This document shows positions 63,255-64,000 of a stretch of 64,000 bases of DNA, one piece after another. Where the stretch lies: assembly GCA_963847345.1 (NCBI GenBank), contig CAWJZU010000042.1, positions 124,001 to 188,000 on the forward strand, written 5' to 3'. Every line of letters starts with the position of its first letter. The first letter of the stretch is position 1. Source of the stretch: DATARH01 sp963847345. GTDB lineage: Bacteria > Pseudomonadota > Alphaproteobacteria > ATCC43930 > CGMCC-115725. The notes below the pieces were generated by a model. It had not been told where the DNA came from. It was given only the letters and a program-made list of their open reading frames with translations, and did no database searches. The translations under genes were made by a program, and so were the position numbers.

Positions 63255-64000
63255 TCAGGCGGGCATACCGGCAAGGCGCAGAGCGTCGTGAAAGCGTTCG
63301 CGGCCCTGCTGCATGTATCGGCTACTGGCTGGTACGTGGGTTTCGCACTCAATGATTTGCGCTAAAGTCCATCCGGCAAAGTCCGGGATGCTGTTGAACT
63401 CCTGCAGGGCAGCTTTCGCCTTCTCCATATCTCCCGAGCGGGCATAGGCGGCAATCAGATAGCAGCGATTGTACCAAAGGCTAGACCACAGATCGACAGA
63501 TTGGACCAGCCGCTCTATCGCCTCGGCATCGTTTCCCATGAAGAAATGAGCGCGTCCGATAATCCAGAAAAACATACCGCGGGCAATGCTTTCCGGGCGG
63601 AGGTCCAGCGCCTTCTCGACGTCCTCGATACCCTGCGCCGGATGTCCGAGATAGACCCGTTCTTCGCCCCTTTGCGCATAGGCTCGGGCGAATTCCGGCG
63701 CGAGTTCAATCGCCTTGTCGAACGCGCGATAAGCGGCTCTATGTTGATTTCTCGCTCGATTTATAAATCCCTTGGCGTAATGCGCAAGAAAATAGTCGGG
63801 GTTGGCGTTCAATACCTGCTTCACCAAATTCCAGGCTTCATCCACCTGGTCCAGCGTCGCGTCGTTCCAGTCGTTAAGATAATCGCAAACCAACGTAATG
63901 GCATGGATTAACGAGGTCTCATGCGTGGATTCGGTGAGCAGTCGGCGCATTTCTCGCGTGGTCTGTGGACTGCGGCGCTGATCGTAGAGACGCCGCGCCT
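63255..64000 (-). CDS. TPR-containing protein, C-terminal part (runs off window)
   Basis: Stops at TGA 63255; the frame stays open through base 64000, so the start lies outside the window. Visible 248 residues include helical pairs of TPR type (YRAFDKAIELAPEFARAYAQ, GIEDVEKALDLRPESIARG) and a conserved ending RFHDALRLAGMPA. A similar end is found in adenylate/guanylate cyclase-type proteins with C-terminal TPR repeats, so the missing N-terminus may carry a cyclase domain; this is inference. Terminal gene of the window on the minus strand. Confidence 0.72.
   Translation of the reverse strand, partial: ARRLYDQRRSPQTTREMRRLLTESTHETSLIHAITLVCDYLNDWNDATLDQVDEAWNLVKQVLNANPDYFLAHYAKGFINRARNQHRAAYRAFDKAIELAPEFARAYAQRGEERVYLGHPAQGIEDVEKALDLRPESIARGMFFWIIGRAHFFMGNDAEAIERLVQSVDLWSSLWYNRCYLIAAYARSGDMEKAKAALQEFNSIPDFAGWTLAQIIECETHVPASSRYMQQGRERFHDALRLAGMPA

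Overview
The window is GC-rich (roughly 65%) and looks like an alphaproteobacterium, most likely of the Rhodospirillales type. Supporting evidence: CysQ- and HisN-type phosphatases, a CycM-like membrane-anchored cytochrome c, the hopanoid cyclitol-ether genes hpnI-hpnJ-hpnK, BKACE, sarcosine-oxidase-like SoxA/SoxG, DUF3775, and many acyl-CoA dehydrogenases and GSTs. I found no rRNA, tRNA, CRISPR array or intact insertion sequence.

Layout. 1-8.3 kb: partial pheA and kdsB (minus), cytochrome c, a hisN-like phosphatase, an orphan YejA-like peptide-binding protein, an orphan form II CoxL-like molybdenum hydroxylase, cysQ and a GFA-family zinc protein. 8.6-11.5 kb: a large TPR gene with ten 141-bp repeats, full of indels. 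11.6-18.7 kb: a CopC-like protein, an acyl-CoA dehydrogenase, an NlpC/P60 peptidase overlapping a thioesterase, an SGNH/MBOAT pair (polysaccharide O-acetylation) and an unrecognised anchored protein. 18.9-26.9 kb: Gfo/Idh/MocA dehydrogenase, an SDR lacking its tyrosine, a GhrA-like dehydrogenase, a PEP-CTERM gene, a D-aminoacylase, a toxin-antitoxin deletion scar, an HtrA-like protease and a YgjP-like metallopeptidase. 27-33.3 kb: soxG, soxA and a short Rieske protein, then a small Cys-rich gene facing a flavin monooxygenase across an FNR-type box. 33.4-38.7 kb: a decayed mrr, GMC oxidoreductase, VOC dioxygenase-like protein and LLM flavoprotein. 39-41.4 kb: two tandem PEP-CTERM paralogues with sigma-54 promoters and repeated upstream sites. 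41.5-46.4 kb: hpnKJI and an acyl-CoA dehydrogenase. 46.6-52.9 kb: VOC protein, TadE/TadE/TadG-like genes, mntH, manganese catalase and a Tat-signal fragment protein. 53-64 kb: DMT exporter, mutL, two GSTs, 3-hydroxyacyl-CoA dehydrogenase, threonine dehydratase-like protein, a Uma2 remnant, DUF3775, hydrolase, RDD protein, BKACE and a partial TPR gene.

How genes work together. hpnI/J/K should decorate bacteriohopanetetrol with a cyclitol ether. mntH and the manganese catalase sit back to back and suggest manganese-based peroxide defence. The three PEP-CTERM proteins appear to be sigma-54-dependent surface or exported proteins. The Rieske-SoxA-SoxG set plus the FNR-box pair suggests oxygen-regulated catabolism of a methylated amine or similar compound (inference).

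Sequence quality. About twenty otherwise intact genes are split by single-base indels, and nearly all those I resolved are one extra base. This is the signature of uncorrected long-read sequence rather than biology, so I annotate those genes as single loci and mark the break. Three loci (mrr, Uma2, the toxin-antitoxin scar) also carry stops or deletions and look truly decayed.
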